A stretch of 14,461 nucleotides of DNA from DTLA01 sp034436295 (GCA_034436295.1 DAOTVT010000243.1:1-14461), one strand, 5' to 3'; positions 1 to 6,890 are shown, counted from the stretch's first letter. Notes: a model not told the origin generated them from the sequence alone. Program-made: numbers and translations.

Positions 1-82
1 CAGCCACAGCGACACGGACCCCGACTGCGACGGCCACACCCACCGCGACCACCACCGGCACGGCGACCCGGACGCCGACGGC
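1..82 (+). repeat. Direct repeat copy A inside the Thr-Pro linker
   Basis: Positions 1-82 match 211-292 at 81 of 82 bases (the difference is T26 versus G236). The offset is 210 bp, exactly 70 codons, so frame is kept. The near-identity at nucleotide level, beyond what Thr-Pro composition demands, points to recent in-frame duplication or gene conversion. The copy may extend beyond the left edge. Confidence 0.85.
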
Positions 83-1361
83 GACGGGCACGGCGACGCC
101 TACGGCCACGCCGACAGCGACGGGCACGGGCACGGCGACGCCTACACCCACGCCGACGGGCACAGGCACGGCGACCCGGACGCCGACGGCGACGGCCAGC
201 GCCACGCCGACAGCCACAGCGACACGGACCCCGACGGCGACGGCCACACCCACCGCGACCACCACCGGCACGGCGACCCGGACGCCGACGGCCACGCCCA
301 CCACCGGCCCAGGGCGCACGTTCTCCGGCTACGTGTACGAGGGGTATCCCAGCGACCATTCTCATCCTCTCGCGGGCGCCGGCGTCACGCTGTGGGGCAG
401 CAACGACTCCGCATCGCCCTACGGCACCTGGCTCGGCTACATGCAGACAGGGCCAACCGGCTACTTCCAGATCACCGCGCCCGGCTCTGCCGTGTACACG
501 TACTACAACATCGTGGAGACGAACCCGGCCGGCTACTATTCCACCGGCGCGGTGGCGGGCGCGGGTGGGGTTGTGAGGACGGTGGACTGGATTCAGTACA
601 CAAGCGTTCCCGCGGGCACGTACAGCGGCAACGAGTTCTACGACAGGCCAATGCCCACATCCACGCCAACACCCACGTCCACGCCAACACCCACATCCAC
701 GCCTACCTTTACGCCTACGGCCACACCCACCGGCACTCCCACGCGCACGCCTACGTCCACCCCGACGGTTTCGCCCTCGCCGACGCCAACGCCAACCCTG
801 ACGCCGACGCCAACACACACGAGCACGCCGACGCTGTCGCCCACGGTAACGCCGACGCCGACGGCCACCGGCACCCCGACCCGGACAGCCACGCCGACAA
901 TCACTCCGACTCCTTCGGGCGTGATTGACGGCATCGTGTGGGAAGACGCCAACCGCAACGGGGCGCTGAACTGGGGCGAGCCTGGCATCGGCAACGTTAC
1001 GGTGGACCTGTATCGCGACGAGGACGGCGATGGCCTTCTCTCGGCAGCCGACATCTACCTGGAGACCACGACCACAACGCGGGCAAGCGGGTTCTTCGCC
1101 TTCAGCAACCTGCGGCGCGGGCGCTACCTGGTTACGGTGAGCGACAGGAACCATGTCCTGGACGGCTACCGCCGCACCACGCCGTCTGATCCCATCCCGG
1201 TGGAGTTGACAAGCGACCGGGCGGGGGTTGCGGTGATGTTCGGCTATGCGCGGGTGCCAAAGTACGCGATCTACATGCCGGTGATCATCGTGAACTGGCC
1301 GCAGGCAACGGCCGCTGACGGCGCGTCGGCGACCCACGCGCCAGGAGGGTACGCGCCATGA
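1..1361 (+). CDS. Surface/secreted protein with Thr-Pro linkers and SdrD/Cna-B-like domains (5'-partial)
   Basis: The frame is open from position 3, so the gene starts upstream; 452 residues are visible. The order is a Thr/Pro/Ala/Gly linker (to about 310), a beta-rich Cna-B/SdrD-like domain (about 312-650, starting FSGYVYEG), a second Thr-Pro linker (about 651-915), and a clearer SdrD_B-type domain (about 919-1250). The last has the hallmark WEDANRNGALNWGEPGI, then an Asp-rich DEDGDG calcium-type loop. Such domains form Ig-like rods in secreted or wall-anchored proteins, and Thr-Pro linkers act as extended, often glycosylated spacers. The C-terminus carries YAIYMPVI about 35 residues before the end, with no LPXTG motif or terminal membrane helix. 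The stop TGA overlaps the ATG of the next gene, so the two are coupled. Ligand or substrate cannot be read from the visible part, and a catalytic domain may lie upstream. The domain-type call is reliable; the function is unknown. Confidence 0.85.
   Translation, partial: ATATRTPTATATPTATTTGTATRTPTATGTATPTATPTATGTGTATPTPTPTGTGTATRTPTATASATPTATATRTPTATATPTATTTGTATRTPTATPTTGPGRTFSGYVYEGYPSDHSHPLAGAGVTLWGSNDSASPYGTWLGYMQTGPTGYFQITAPGSAVYTYYNIVETNPAGYYSTGAVAGAGGVVRTVDWIQYTSVPAGTYSGNEFYDRPMPTSTPTPTSTPTPTSTPTFTPTATPTGTPTRTPTSTPTVSPSPTPTPTLTPTPTHTSTPTLSPTVTPTPTATGTPTRTATPTITPTPSGVIDGIVWEDANRNGALNWGEPGIGNVTVDLYRDEDGDGLLSAADIYLETTTTTRASGFFAFSNLRRGRYLVTVSDRNHVLDGYRRTTPSDPIPVELTSDRAGVAVMFGYARVPKYAIYMPVIIVNWPQATAADGASATHAPGGYAP
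211..292 (+). repeat. Direct repeat copy B inside the Thr-Pro linker
   Basis: Second copy of the 82-bp segment at 1-82. It ends where the linker changes to the ATPTTGPG sequence that leads into the first folded domain. Confidence 0.85.
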
Positions 1362-1939
1362 GCGGGCGACTCGTAGCGGTGCGGCGCGGGTTCGTGGCCC
1401 TGGCCACTGCCCTCGCGCTCTGTGCAATCGTTTTGACCCTCGGCGCGCAGGATGCGACCGTGCAGGGCCAATCGCAGGCGGGCGCGGTCCGCATTCTGCC
1501 CCTGCCGGCGCATGTGGACACGGGCGGCGTCGTAACGGTGGAGGTGTGGCTTGAAAACGGCGCCAACTACTACGGCCTGGACCTGCGGCTGTTCTTTGAC
1601 ACATCCCGCTTGCAGGCCGTGTCGGGTAGGGTTACGCCGCTGTGGGAGGTCTTTGACGCGGACGATCACTTCGTCATCAAGAACCAGGTGAACAACGCCA
1701 CGGGGGAGATTTGGTACGCGGTAACGAACACCAACCCCGCCGAACCCTTCACCGGCACGGGGCGAATCTGCTCCATTACATTCACCGGAGTGGAGCCTGG
1801 CGCGGCGGTGCTGGATCTCTACTACGTCAAGGGTTCCACTCGCGATGGGGACGCGCTGTTCCCCATACAGATGGATGGCGCCATCATCGTGGGGTCTGTC
1901 CATCGGGTGTACATGCCCGCTGTGATGGCAGGCCCGTAA
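1358..1939 (+). CDS. Secreted cohesin-like domain protein
   Basis: 193 residues. The N-terminus is a clear signal peptide: RR near residue 9, a hydrophobic stretch FVALATALALCAIVLTLGA, then a polar region with possible cleavage near residues 31-41. The mature part (about 43-178) resembles the cohesin/CBM-like beta-sandwich. It has VRILPLPAHVDTGGVVTVEV, YYGLDLRLFFDTSRLQAV and a late ICSITFTGVEPG strand, a pattern typical of cohesin type I-like domains. The protein ends in VYMPAVMAGP, echoing YMPVI of the upstream protein. The start is supported by AGGAGGG 8-9 bp upstream and by the ATGA overlap with the preceding stop. It could bind a dockerin-like partner, but no dockerin is visible here. Domain assignment is moderate; export is well supported. 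Confidence 0.8.
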   Translation: MSGRLVAVRRGFVALATALALCAIVLTLGAQDATVQGQSQAGAVRILPLPAHVDTGGVVTVEVWLENGANYYGLDLRLFFDTSRLQAVSGRVTPLWEVFDADDHFVIKNQVNNATGEIWYAVTNTNPAEPFTGTGRICSITFTGVEPGAAVLDLYYVKGSTRDGDALFPIQMDGAIIVGSVHRVYMPAVMAGP

Positions 1940-1985
1940 TCCTGTTGGAGGAGGTCCCGGGTTCTGCCTGGGATTCCCCCTCGCC

Positions 1986-2015
1986 CCCTGGCCCCTGCTC
2001 CCCCGGGGGCCAGGG
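1986..2015. terminator. GC-rich hairpin after the cohesin-like gene
   Basis: CCCTGGCCCC (1986-1995) pairs perfectly with GGGGCCAGGG (2006-2015) around a 10-nt loop. It lies 46 bp after the stop at 1939. It lacks a T tract, so it would act as a pause site, a Rho-assisted end or a 3'-end stabiliser rather than a classic intrinsic terminator. Confidence 0.45.
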
Positions 2016-2021
2016 CTCCAC

Positions 2022-2056
2022 CCTGGGGCAGCCTACCATGCCAGGGCTGCCCCAGG
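2022..2056. terminator. Hairpin between convergent genes, possible bidirectional terminator
   Basis: CCTGGGGCAGC (2022-2032) pairs perfectly with GCTGCCCCAGG (2046-2056), an 11-bp stem with a 13-nt loop. It ends 2 bp before the stop of the minus-strand gene (2059-2061) and follows the plus-strand gene, so it could serve both. No T tract is visible on either side. Confidence 0.5.
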
Positions 2057-2058
2057 CC

Positions 2059-2376
2059 TTATCTCCGCGAAGCCCGGCGTTGGCTCACTTCTTCCAGCCA
2101 GGCGTCGGTGCCGACCTCGGCGCGGCGGATCAGGGCGCGGTACCTCCGGGCGCTTTCCAGCGGGCTGTCCAGGGCCAGGAAGGTGTGGCAGGCGAAGTCT
2201 GGGCAAAGCCCGCAGTGCTCCAGCCCCCTGTCCACCGCGCAGCAGCGGAAGACGGGACACTCTGCCCCGTGGGGAAGCCCCAACTGGTAGGCGCATCCCT
2301 TGCATCCGCTTTGAAGTTCGGGGCAGTCCCCGCAGTACTTGCCGCACACGGCGGCCCATTTCCGGTCGTCTCTCAT
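2059..2376 (-). CDS. DUF3795-type Cys-rich small protein
   Basis: 105 residues from the ATG at 2376. Ten cysteines fall in residues 11-63 (CGKYCGDCPE, CKGCAY, CPVFRCCAV, CGLCPDFAC), the pattern of DUF3795 proteins. These are small, presumably metal-binding proteins of unknown role, common in anaerobic bacteria and archaea. The frame stays open to 2427. The shorter start is preferred because a consensus-like -10 (TATAAT, 2399-2404) would lie inside the longer version, and because GAGG sits just before this ATG. The C-terminal part (about 65-105), with FLALDSPLESARRYRALIRR, is predicted helical. It is divergent from plsY and convergent with the cohesin-like gene. Function cannot be stated beyond likely metal or Fe-S binding. 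Confidence 0.82.
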   Translation of the reverse strand: MRDDRKWAAVCGKYCGDCPELQSGCKGCAYQLGLPHGAECPVFRCCAVDRGLEHCGLCPDFACHTFLALDSPLESARRYRALIRRAEVGTDAWLEEVSQRRASRR

Positions 2377-2398
2377 GGCCTCATCCTCTTGGGCGTAC

Positions 2399-2427
2399 AT
2401 TATAGGCCGACGCCGCGCTTTGAACAA
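2399..2427 (-). promoter_or_regulatory. Sigma-70-like promoter for the DUF3795 gene
   Basis: Read on the minus strand: -35 TTGTTC (2422-2427), a 17-bp spacer, and -10 TATAAT (2399-2404). The predicted transcript starts near 2392, about 16 nt before the ATG at 2376. The -10 is perfect and the -35 is weak (3 of 6). Confidence 0.6.
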
Positions 2428-2490
2428 CCGCGCGGGCGCAACTTGCCCCCGCCCGTCGTGTTGTACAGAATGCGGAAAGGGGGATGGCGA

Positions 2491-3150
2491 TTGGACTGGA
2501 TACTTGTGGCGGTTTCAGCAGTGGCGGGGTATCTGTTGGGATCTTTCCCCACCGGATACCTGATGGGCAAGGTGCACCGCATTGACATCCGCCGGTTCGG
2601 GAGCGGGCGCACCGGCGGCACCAACGTGCTGCGCACGCTGGGCTGGCTTCCGGCCCTCATCACGGCCGCGGTGGATGTGCTGAAGGGCATGGCGGCGGTG
2701 TGGCTGGCGAGGACGCTGGGCGCTCCCGCCGCGGGCCATGCGGCGGCGGCGCTGTTCGCCGTGCTGGGGCACAACTACACCTTCACGCTGAAGTTCAAAG
2801 GCGGCGCAGGCGTCGCTCCGATGGTGGGGGCCACCGCCCTCCTGTCGCTCCCCGTGGCGGCGGTGCTGCTGCCGGTGGGGGTTGCCGTGATGGCCGTGTC
2901 GCGCTACGCCTCGCTGGGGTCGCTCACGCTGTCGGCGTTGTTCCCGCTGGGGATGGCGATTCAGTGGGTCGGCCACAGGGTGCCCTTCGCCTACTTCGCG
3001 GCCTCGGTGGTGATGAGCCTGGTGGTCGTCCTGGCCCACCGCCCGAACATCCGTCGGCTCATCCAGGGGACGGAGCGCAAGATCGGCCAGAGGGTTGCCG
3101 TGAGCAACGCGGACGAACGCCAAGCGCCGCCGGGCGCTACAGCACGCTAG
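2491..3150 (+). CDS. plsY: Glycerol-3-phosphate acyltransferase PlsY
   Basis: Integral membrane enzyme that transfers the acyl group from acyl phosphate to glycerol-3-phosphate, giving lysophosphatidate for membrane lipid synthesis. All three PlsY motifs are present: YLLGSFPTGYLMGK (about residues 14-27), GSGRTGGTNVLRTLG (about 37-51) and LGHNYTFTLKFKGGAGVA (about 92-109). Several hydrophobic helices follow. At 219 residues it is close to the usual length, with a polar C-terminal tail of about 35 residues. The TTG at 2491 is chosen because AAAGGGGG lies 8 bp upstream; an in-frame ATG at 2470 has no ribosome site but would add only 7 residues. A poor promoter (TTGCCC at 2443, 17-bp spacer, CAGAAT at 2466) fits the shorter start. 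The gene converges on the AlkZ-related gene with 25 bp between stops. A 6-bp stem hairpin (3123-3138) lies in its last codons. Confidence 0.9.
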   Translation: MDWILVAVSAVAGYLLGSFPTGYLMGKVHRIDIRRFGSGRTGGTNVLRTLGWLPALITAAVDVLKGMAAVWLARTLGAPAAGHAAAALFAVLGHNYTFTLKFKGGAGVAPMVGATALLSLPVAAVLLPVGVAVMAVSRYASLGSLTLSALFPLGMAIQWVGHRVPFAYFAASVVMSLVVVLAHRPNIRRLIQGTERKIGQRVAVSNADERQAPPGATAR

Positions 3151-3175
3151 GGCATCCGTCCGCGCCGCGAACTTC

Positions 3176-4036
3176 TCACGGGAGGAGGCTCGCCAGGCCG
3201 ACGAGGTTGCCTTCCTCGCCGACGCGCACGTCGGTTCGCACGACGCCCGACCGGGCCAGCCGCTCCAGGCTGCGCTCCAGCCGCCAGCGTTCCCATCCGA
3301 ACAGTCGCTGGAGTTGCACGGGCGACGCCACCCGCACCGTGGCCAGGTAGCGGGTGAGGATGGCGTCGGCGGCCTGGTTCTCCGAGATGAGACGGGACTG
3401 CGCCACCACGTCGGGGAACTGTCGGATGAACAGGTCGTAGACATAACAGTAGCCCCAGCGGTTGGCGTCGGAAATCCCCACCTTGACGATTTTGAACCCC
3501 ATCTGCAATTCGGCGATGGCGCGGTCAAAGCGCGGGGCGCTGTCCTTGCCCGCCAGGCGGGCTTCCCTGCGCAGGTGGCTGGTCGGCAGCGCGCCATGGG
3601 CCAGCAGGGCCTCGTACACGCGCCGGGCTTCCTCGCTGAGCCTGCCCTCTTCGTACTCCTGTAGGTAGTCGTCCAGTTCGCCGAAGTTGCCCGACAGGGC
3701 GTAGAAATGCGGGGCCAGGTCCAGCGCGATGAAGACGGGCTTCTTGCGGAGGAACTTGCCGTAGAGGATCGCCTTGCGCGCGGGGAGGGTGTCCTTCCAC
3801 TCCCAGGTCAGCCCCAACTCGTAGTCGTCATGGTGTTCGGGCATGGGCCGCTCGCTCCCGCAGATGGCGGCCCACAGGCTCGGCAGTTCCATGTCCGGGG
3901 CCGTGAATAGCGCCGCGAGACCCACGTCGTTCAGGAAGGCGAGTGCCTCGTCTTCCGTCCGCACGCGCAAGCGGGGCAGTCGCCGGTATTTCTCGTTTCG
4001 CCAGGCTTGGAGTTCTTCGGGGCTGAGTTGCACCAT
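3176..4036 (-). CDS. AlkZ-related winged-helix protein (putative DNA glycosylase-like)
   Basis: 286 residues, soluble, no signal peptide. It resembles the short AlkZ/YcaQ-related family. The N-terminal part (about 1-60) includes EALAFLNDVGLAALF. A central block has HHDDYELGLTWEWKDTLPAR and KAILYGKFLRKKPVFIALD. Winged-helix-like segments follow, with ALLAHGALPTSHLRREARL (about 145-163) and LQRLFGWERWRLERSLERL near the C-terminus. Full AlkZ/YcaQ enzymes unhook interstrand crosslinks and excise alkylated bases using a Gln-x-Gln motif. I do not see that motif here, so catalysis is unproven and a DNA-binding or altered-substrate role is possible. It sits 18 bp downstream of the radical SAM repair-type gene on the same strand, so the two are almost certainly co-transcribed. 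The family name is recalled from sequence resemblance, with moderate confidence. Confidence 0.72.
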   Translation of the reverse strand: MVQLSPEELQAWRNEKYRRLPRLRVRTEDEALAFLNDVGLAALFTAPDMELPSLWAAICGSERPMPEHHDDYELGLTWEWKDTLPARKAILYGKFLRKKPVFIALDLAPHFYALSGNFGELDDYLQEYEEGRLSEEARRVYEALLAHGALPTSHLRREARLAGKDSAPRFDRAIAELQMGFKIVKVGISDANRWGYCYVYDLFIRQFPDVVAQSRLISENQAADAILTRYLATVRVASPVQLQRLFGWERWRLERSLERLARSGVVRTDVRVGEEGNLVGLASLLP

Positions 4037-4054
4037 AGTCTGCGTTCCGTGTCG

Positions 4055-5194
4055 CTAGGCGCGGTCCCACAGGGATAACTGGTGGGGCGGGCGCTTGCCG
4101 TCCAGCAGGATGTAGGGGGCGGCTCGGTCGGCATCCGCGCCCAGTTGCTTCAGGTCGCGCAGCGTTCGGATGCGGCCCTGCCGTCGCGCGCGGATGACCT
4201 GGGCTGCGGTCTTGGGGCCGATGCCCGGCACGCGCACCAACTGCGACAAGTCGGCGCGGTTCACCTCCACCGGAAAGTGCTGGGGATGGCGCATCGCCCA
4301 GGCAGCCTTGGGGTCGGTGGACAGCGCGAGAAAGCCGGCGCCGTCAAAGGGCAGTTCGTCCAGCGCAAACCCGTACTGGCGCAGCAGGAAGTCGCACTGG
4401 TACAGTCGGTGCTCGCGGAGCGGGGGCGTCGGCGGCAGTTCGGCCAGCGGCGTCCCCGGCTGCGGCTGGAACGCGCTGTAGTAAACGCGCGACAGGCCGA
4501 ATTGGCGGTACAGATGTGCCGCGGTGCGGAGAATCTCTTCGTCGGATTCCTGCGCGGCGCCCACCACCAACTGGGTGGTCTGGCTCACGGCGCTCAACCC
4601 TTCGGCGCTCTGGCGAATCTCATGCACCCAGCGCATCATCTGGAGCAGGCCGCTGAAGTAGTCCTTGTCGGGGGCGATGCGGCTCAACCGCTCCGGGCCA
4701 GGGGCTTCCAGATTCACCGAGACGCGGTCGGCCAGGCGCATGGCCTGCTCCACGTGGGCGCGGCTGGAGCCGGGGAGTATCTTCAGGTGGATGTAGCCGC
4801 GGAACCCTTGCTTTCGCCGCACCAGTTCGGCGGTGGCGAGCATGCGGTCCATGGAGCGGGTGGGGGAGCCTGCGACGCCGGAACTCAAGAAGAGGCCCTG
4901 CACGCGCCCTCGGAGCGCCAGTTCCTCAAAGGCGCGCGCCAGTTCGTCGGGCGAGAAGGCGATGCGGCGGATGTCGTTGCTGCGGCGGGTGGCGCAGTAG
5001 TAGCAGTCGTTCTCGCAGACATTGGTCTGCAGGACCTTGAGCAGGGCCACCTTTTTGCCGTCGGGCATCACGGCGGGGTAAATCCAGCGCCCGATGTCAT
5101 CCTTGCGGCGGCCCGCCTCCGTGCCGCATGCGCCGCAGCACAGGTCGTATCGGGCCTCTTCGCCCAGGGCCGAGAGTTTCTCCAGCGTATCCAT
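4055..5194 (-). CDS. Putative DNA modification/repair radical SAM protein with C-terminal helix-hairpin-helix
   Basis: 379 residues from the ATG at 5194. The radical SAM cluster motif is CENDCYYC (C60, C64, C67), binding the 4Fe-4S cluster that cleaves S-adenosylmethionine. An N-terminal CCGACG (residues 19-24) could hold another metal site. LFLSSGVAGSP and LKILPGSS fit the radical SAM barrel. Residues about 318-338 (LVRVPGIGPKTAAQVIRARR) form a helix-hairpin-helix for non-specific DNA binding. This arrangement matches the family known as the UDG-linked putative DNA modification/repair radical SAM protein. The start rests on GGAGG 6 bp upstream and on the promoter at 5223-5251, whose transcript would begin near 5216; the open frame to 5437 is spurious. 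The next gene downstream is AlkZ-related rather than the usual uracil-DNA-glycosylase-like partner. The reaction is unknown. Confidence 0.88.
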   Translation of the reverse strand: MDTLEKLSALGEEARYDLCCGACGTEAGRRKDDIGRWIYPAVMPDGKKVALLKVLQTNVCENDCYYCATRRSNDIRRIAFSPDELARAFEELALRGRVQGLFLSSGVAGSPTRSMDRMLATAELVRRKQGFRGYIHLKILPGSSRAHVEQAMRLADRVSVNLEAPGPERLSRIAPDKDYFSGLLQMMRWVHEIRQSAEGLSAVSQTTQLVVGAAQESDEEILRTAAHLYRQFGLSRVYYSAFQPQPGTPLAELPPTPPLREHRLYQCDFLLRQYGFALDELPFDGAGFLALSTDPKAAWAMRHPQHFPVEVNRADLSQLVRVPGIGPKTAAQVIRARRQGRIRTLRDLKQLGADADRAAPYILLDGKRPPHQLSLWDRA

Positions 5195-5222
5195 CTCCAG
5201 CCTCCGGAACGCCTCTGGAGAT

Positions 5223-5251
5223 AGTATACGAACATTTGTGCTAGTTGTCAA
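5223..5251 (-). promoter_or_regulatory. Strong sigma-70-like promoter of the radical SAM/AlkZ-related operon
   Basis: Read on the minus strand: perfect -35 TTGACA (5246-5251), 17-bp spacer, -10 TATACT (5223-5228). Transcription should begin near 5216, giving a leader of about 22 nt before the ATG at 5194. It has the same hexamers and spacing as the promoter at 9009-9037. Confidence 0.85.
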
Positions 5252-5257
5252 ATCGCG

Positions 5258-5277
5258 CTGGCCCCCATCCAGGCCAG
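5258..5277 (-). terminator. Weak hairpin after ilvE
   Basis: CTGGCC (5258-5263) pairs with GGCCAG (5272-5277) around an 8-nt loop, 14 bp past the ilvE stop on the minus strand. There is no real T tract. It may mark the end of the ilvE transcript just upstream of the next promoter. Confidence 0.3.
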
Positions 5278-5291
5278 GACCCGCCGCGCCA

Positions 5292-6209
5292 CTACCGATA
5301 CACGGGCGTGCACCAGTGGCGGTACTTGGCCGCCTTGCCGCGCACGATGTCAAAGTACAGGTCGTAAATCTTCTGCGTGATGGGGCCCATCTTGCCGTCG
5401 CCGATGATGCGATGGTCAATCTCCACGATGGGCTCAATCTGGACGCCGGTGCCGCAGAAGAACGCCTCGTCCACGGTGTACAGTTCGCTGCGGTCCACGT
5501 GGCGCACCTCGGTTTCCAGGCCGAATTCGGCGCGGGCGACCTCCATCACCGTCTCGCGGGTGATGCCTTCCAGGATGTCGTCGGTAACCGGCGGGGTGAT
5601 GAGTTTGCCGTTGCGCACCAGGAACAGGTTCTCGGCACTGCCCTCCGAGACGTGCCCGTCGTGGGTCAGGACGATGGCTTCGTCGCAGCCGGCCATGGCC
5701 GCGGCGGTCTTGGACAGGGCCGAGTTGATGTAGGAGCCGGTGATCTTGGCGCGCGCCGGGATGGCGTTGTCGTCCACCCTGCGCCACGGGGAGATCATCA
5801 CGCGCGCGCCGAGTTCGCCCTCAATGTAACGCCCGAAAGGCGTCGCGAACATGGCGAACTCGTCCGTCAGGTTGTGGAGCCGCACGCCGATGATCTCGTC
5901 GGCCTTGTAGGCAATGGGGCGAATGTAGCAATCCTCGCGATACCCCTCGCGGCGCAGGAGTTCCACCAGCAGGTCGCTCAACTCCTCGGGCGAGTAGGGA
6001 AGGCGGATGTGCAGAATCTTGCACGAGCGGTGCAGGCGCTGGAAATGCTCCAGCAGGCGGAAGACGAACAGTTGGTTCTCGTCGGCATTCCAGTAGGCGC
6101 GGATTCCCTCAAAGCAGCCGGTGCCGTAGTTGAAGGCATGGGTCATGATACTGACTTTGGCATTCTCAATCGGGACAAAGTTGCCTTTGAAGAACGCGTA
6201 CTTGGGCAT
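5292..6209 (-). CDS. ilvE: Branched-chain amino acid aminotransferase
   Basis: 305 residues, full length for class IV PLP aminotransferases. The enzyme interconverts leucine, isoleucine and valine with their 2-oxo acids using glutamate/2-oxoglutarate, in the cytoplasm. Family hallmarks are HAFNYGTGCFEGIRAY (residues 24-39), YIRPIAY (95-101) and ARAKITGSYINSALSK (152-167), with the PLP-binding lysine at K155. DEAIVLTHDGHVSEGSAENLF carries the conserved glutamate of the cofactor site, and FFCGTGVQI follows. The start is certain: AAGGAGG lies 6-7 bp before the ATG. No other branched-chain pathway genes are nearby. A promoter with a palindromic spacer (6246-6274) lies in the tail of the upstream GNAT gene, so ilvE can be transcribed alone. 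A D-amino-acid transaminase or aminodeoxychorismate lyase is less likely given the BCAT-type motifs. Confidence 0.95.
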   Translation of the reverse strand: MPKYAFFKGNFVPIENAKVSIMTHAFNYGTGCFEGIRAYWNADENQLFVFRLLEHFQRLHRSCKILHIRLPYSPEELSDLLVELLRREGYREDCYIRPIAYKADEIIGVRLHNLTDEFAMFATPFGRYIEGELGARVMISPWRRVDDNAIPARAKITGSYINSALSKTAAAMAGCDEAIVLTHDGHVSEGSAENLFLVRNGKLITPPVTDDILEGITRETVMEVARAEFGLETEVRHVDRSELYTVDEAFFCGTGVQIEPIVEIDHRIIGDGKMGPITQKIYDLYFDIVRGKAAKYRHWCTPVYR

Positions 6210-6245
6210 TGCCGCCTCCTTTTTCTTTTGTTTGGAACCCGATGT

Positions 6246-6274
6246 ATGTTACCCCAGGCGTGGGCCTGGGTCAA
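6246..6274 (-). promoter_or_regulatory. ilvE promoter with inverted repeat in the spacer
   Basis: Read on the minus strand: -35 TTGACC (6269-6274), 17-bp spacer, -10 TAACAT (6246-6251). The transcript should begin about 30 nt before the ilvE ATG. The spacer and the edge of the -35 hold a perfect inverted repeat, CCCAGGC-GTGG-GCCTGGG (6253-6270), which could be an operator or a hairpin closing the upstream transcript. Confidence 0.6.
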
Positions 6275-6890
6275 CTTCCGGCGGGCGCGCGGCGTCTGCA
6301 CCCGCTGCTTCGCTGCGCCCGGCCTGCGCATGGGCGTCGCGCCGGTGCACACGCTTCGCCATGAGGATGTCGGGCTTGCCGGGGCCGTTGGCGTCGGGCA
6401 CGACCCCCGCGATGACGAAGCCGACTTTCTGGTAGAACTCGTAGGGGTGGCCGCGCAGGTTGCGGATGCGGGCCAGATGCCCCAGCAGGTCGTCGTACAA
6501 ATCCACGCCCGCAAGACTGGTCATGCCGTCCTCGTCGTCGGTGCCTACCCACAGGGTAAGCGCCCCCCGCTCGGCGGCCAGCGCCTCCAGGTCGGCCAGC
6601 AGCGCCCGCCCGATTCCCCGCCCCTGGTGATGCGGATGCACGACGAGGGGATGCACCTCCCACACGTTCCCGCCGTAGCCGGGAATCCCGCCGACCCAAC
6701 CCAGGACGACGCCATCCTCCACGGCGATGCGGCTGACGCGGCCCTCGCCGAAGGATTCGCGCACCTCCCGCAGCGCGGATTTCATGTCGGGCCAGGCGGT
6801 GGGCCAGTGCTCGCGGAACGCAGCGACGAGAAGTGCCGCCGCCTGGTGTATGGCGTCCCAGTCATCGGGCCGAAGGTCGGTGATCTCCAT
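6249..6890 (-). CDS. GNAT family N-acetyltransferase
   Basis: 213 residues. The acetyl-CoA binding signature is clear: VHPLVVHPHHQGRGIGRALL (residues 79-98) with the Q/RxxGxG/A loop QGRGIG, followed by the helix and the beta strand LTLWVGTDDEDG. HPYEFYQKVGFVIAGVVPDA (148-167) is the C-terminal GNAT substrate half. The folded domain ends near residue 180 (MAKRV). The remaining 33 residues are polar, Ala/Arg/Pro-rich and coincide with the ilvE promoter, so they may be an extension without function. The start has AGGAG 7 bp upstream. It overlaps the HAD gene end by 29 bp, so the two are co-translated. The HPYEFYQ...GVVPDANG region recalls aminoglycoside 6'-acetyltransferase-like members, but substrate cannot be assigned. 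Confidence 0.87.
   Translation of the reverse strand: MEITDLRPDDWDAIHQAAALLVAAFREHWPTAWPDMKSALREVRESFGEGRVSRIAVEDGVVLGWVGGIPGYGGNVWEVHPLVVHPHHQGRGIGRALLADLEALAAERGALTLWVGTDDEDGMTSLAGVDLYDDLLGHLARIRNLRGHPYEFYQKVGFVIAGVVPDANGPGKPDILMAKRVHRRDAHAQAGRSEAAGADAARPPEVDPGPRLG

Noticed and set aside
392..928. His-rich +2 frame (HANTHVHANTHIH) and the Val-Gly-rich antisense frame over the Thr-Pro linker
   Set aside because: These are trivial products of ACN-CCN repeats read in other frames, not metal-binding or elastin-like proteins.
1711..2490. Long N-terminal extension of plsY
   Set aside because: The frame is open by chance through the cohesin-like gene and hairpins; PlsY motif spacing and the ribosome site place the start at 2491 or 2470.
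2515..3597. 360-codon minus-strand frame across plsY and the AlkZ-related gene
   Set aside because: It crosses two real genes in different orientations and shows no domain.
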